NCBI GenBank assembly: GCA_003576915.1
Contig: QEVF01000015.1
Location: 40,466-104,465 of the forward strand
Reading direction: 5' to 3'
From: Planctomycetota bacterium
Lineage (GTDB): Bacteria > Planctomycetota > UBA8742 > UBA2392
DNA length: 64,000 nt
A program made the translations under genes and the position numbers. The notes under the pieces were generated by a model. That model worked only from the letters and a program-made list of their open reading frames with translations, had not been told where the DNA came from and did no database searches. Of the stretch, positions 63,155 through 64,000 are shown one piece after another; the stretch's first letter is position 1, and each line of letters opens with the position of its first letter.

Positions 63155-63754
63155 GTGCTGGTCTTCTGTTTCCTGCACGTCGCCTGCCTCATCGAATTCA
63201 ACGCCCGACCCGTTGGCGGCAGTGCCCTGCTGGCCCAAGCCACGGGGGTTTCTGCCTCTGAAGACTTGCACAAAGCCGCGGCTGCCTGGTGCCGCGCTCT
63301 GGGTTGCGAGCAGCGCTGGAACATGTTTTCGACGGTCGGCGCGCGCGACGGCACGCGCACCCTGCTCAAGTCACCCCAGCACGGTGAGCTGCCCCGCCTC
63401 GCGCCCGGGCGCGACTTCTTTGGCGCCGCATTGCGTGAAGAGGAGCGCTACTGGGGCTGGCCCGTCAATTTTCTCAACGGGCGCATGCGCAAGCTTGAAA
63501 ACAACGTCATTGAGGGCGCCACGGGCTACAGTTGGGCCCGCTACAACTACGTGCGCTGGCATCTGCGCCGCTACCTCCAGGGCCGTGAGCAGGAGGCCGA
63601 GGAGTTTTTGCGCGTGGACCTTTTCAGGCTCCACGTGCGCCACCCCGACCCTGACGGCCCGCCCATCCTGCACAGTGTCGAGCACGTCATGCAGTATGAC
63701 GAGCGCCACGACCCGGCCTGGCCCAGACACCTGCGCCTCACCCGCGTGCCCTGA
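63155..63754 (+). CDS. Putative partner of an HTTM protein, with hydrophobic N-terminus
   Basis: 199 residues from the GTG at 63155, but the frame is open back to the sat stop and a hydrophobic stretch continues upstream, so the true start could be an earlier non-ATG codon. A membrane helix at the N-terminus precedes a soluble domain with QRWNMFSTVGARDGTRTLL, a pattern seen in soluble domains associated with HTTM proteins. An HTTM-like gene follows 45 bases downstream in the same frame. Function unknown. Confidence 0.55.
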   Translation: MLVFCFLHVACLIEFNARPVGGSALLAQATGVSASEDLHKAAAAWCRALGCEQRWNMFSTVGARDGTRTLLKSPQHGELPRLAPGRDFFGAALREEERYWGWPVNFLNGRMRKLENNVIEGATGYSWARYNYVRWHLRRYLQGREQEAEEFLRVDLFRLHVRHPDPDGPPILHSVEHVMQYDERHDPAWPRHLRLTRVP

Positions 63755-63799
63755 CACTGGCCAATCGACAAGGGCGCGGCGCCAAACAACAATCGCGGC

Positions 63800-64000
63800 G
63801 TGCGACTTGGGCGCGGATTCCTTGATTTCTGGCTGGCCAGGCTCGAAGCCGAGCCGGCGGCGGCATTCCGCGTCACGCTGGGCTGCGTGCTGATGTTTGA
63901 CGTGGGGGTGACGTTCTTGCCGCACCTGGAGCAGTGGTTTGGCCCCCAGGGACTGTATGAGGCGGGTGAGCTGGACTGGTGGCTGGCCCAGCCCGGCCGC
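63800..64000 (+). CDS. HTTM-family membrane protein, 3' truncated by window edge
   Basis: Open from the GTG at 63800 to the last base, 67 codons. The N-terminus reads FRVTLGCVLMFDVGVTFLPH then WFGPQGLYEAG, a hydrophobic helix followed by a conserved aromatic-glycine segment as at the start of horizontally transferred transmembrane (HTTM) domain proteins, a family related to vitamin K-dependent gamma-carboxylase. The start is uncertain, because no strong ribosome-binding site is seen. Confidence 0.7.
   Translation, partial: MRLGRGFLDFWLARLEAEPAAAFRVTLGCVLMFDVGVTFLPHLEQWFGPQGLYEAGELDWWLAQPGR

Overview
The window is about 64 kb of high-GC, gene-dense bacterial chromosome with ordinary housekeeping genes and no visible insertion sequence, prophage or CRISPR array. 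Several architectures suggest a Planctomycetota or related PVC-type Gram-negative bacterium: a TPR protein carrying two RNA polymerase alpha-CTD domains, a long PDZ protease with a split pseudo-protease domain, a tail-anchored Ser/Thr kinase, and a b6/subunit-IV complex encoded with multiheme cytochromes. No rRNA or marker tree is available, so this placement is inference.

Layout. 1-12.5 kb: 3' part of a cysteine desulfurase, aroA, a membrane-anchored Ser/Thr kinase, the TPR/alpha-CTD protein, a beta-propeller-like lipoprotein, an FmdB-like zinc ribbon, three exported proteins that look like one paralogous family, a periplasmic TPR protein and pyrF. 12.7-21.2 kb: a division and cell-wall (dcw) operon, mraZ - small unknown gene - rsmH - ftsL-like - ftsI - murE - murF - mraY, with overlapping or nearly touching genes; it stops at mraY, with no ftsW, murG, murD, murC, ftsQ, ftsA or ftsZ here.

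21.2-39.4 kb: an 18-kb block of same-strand respiratory genes read from high to low coordinates. It starts with a flavodoxin-Rieske fusion, then cytochrome b6, subunit IV, a 1630-residue eight-heme cytochrome c, a cupredoxin, cbb3 oxidase CcoN, a three-heme CcoO fusion, and after a terminator the oxidase maturation genes (SafE-like, CcoI, CcoS, an Ig-domain membrane protein, a HEAT-repeat membrane protein). Together they could move electrons from quinol through a b6f-like complex to oxygen. A flavodoxin physically attached to the Rieske subunit is the most unusual feature and the best candidate for an undescribed system.

39.5-49.5 kb: a PAS protein, mnmG, a small membrane protein, a VWA protein, a crotonase and a membrane protein that diverge from a shared 9-bp palindromic ribosome-binding site, a SixA-like phosphatase, the PDZ protease and tRNA-Glu. 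49.6-58.7 kb: dnaG, rpoD, a coiled-coil zinc-ribbon protein, a degenerate HD-GYP protein and mfd. 58.7-64 kb: an FAD/NAD(P) protein, an ABC ATPase and permease of the nitrate/sulfonate type, ATP sulfurylase (sat), and an HTTM-type membrane protein that runs off the end, with its putative partner.
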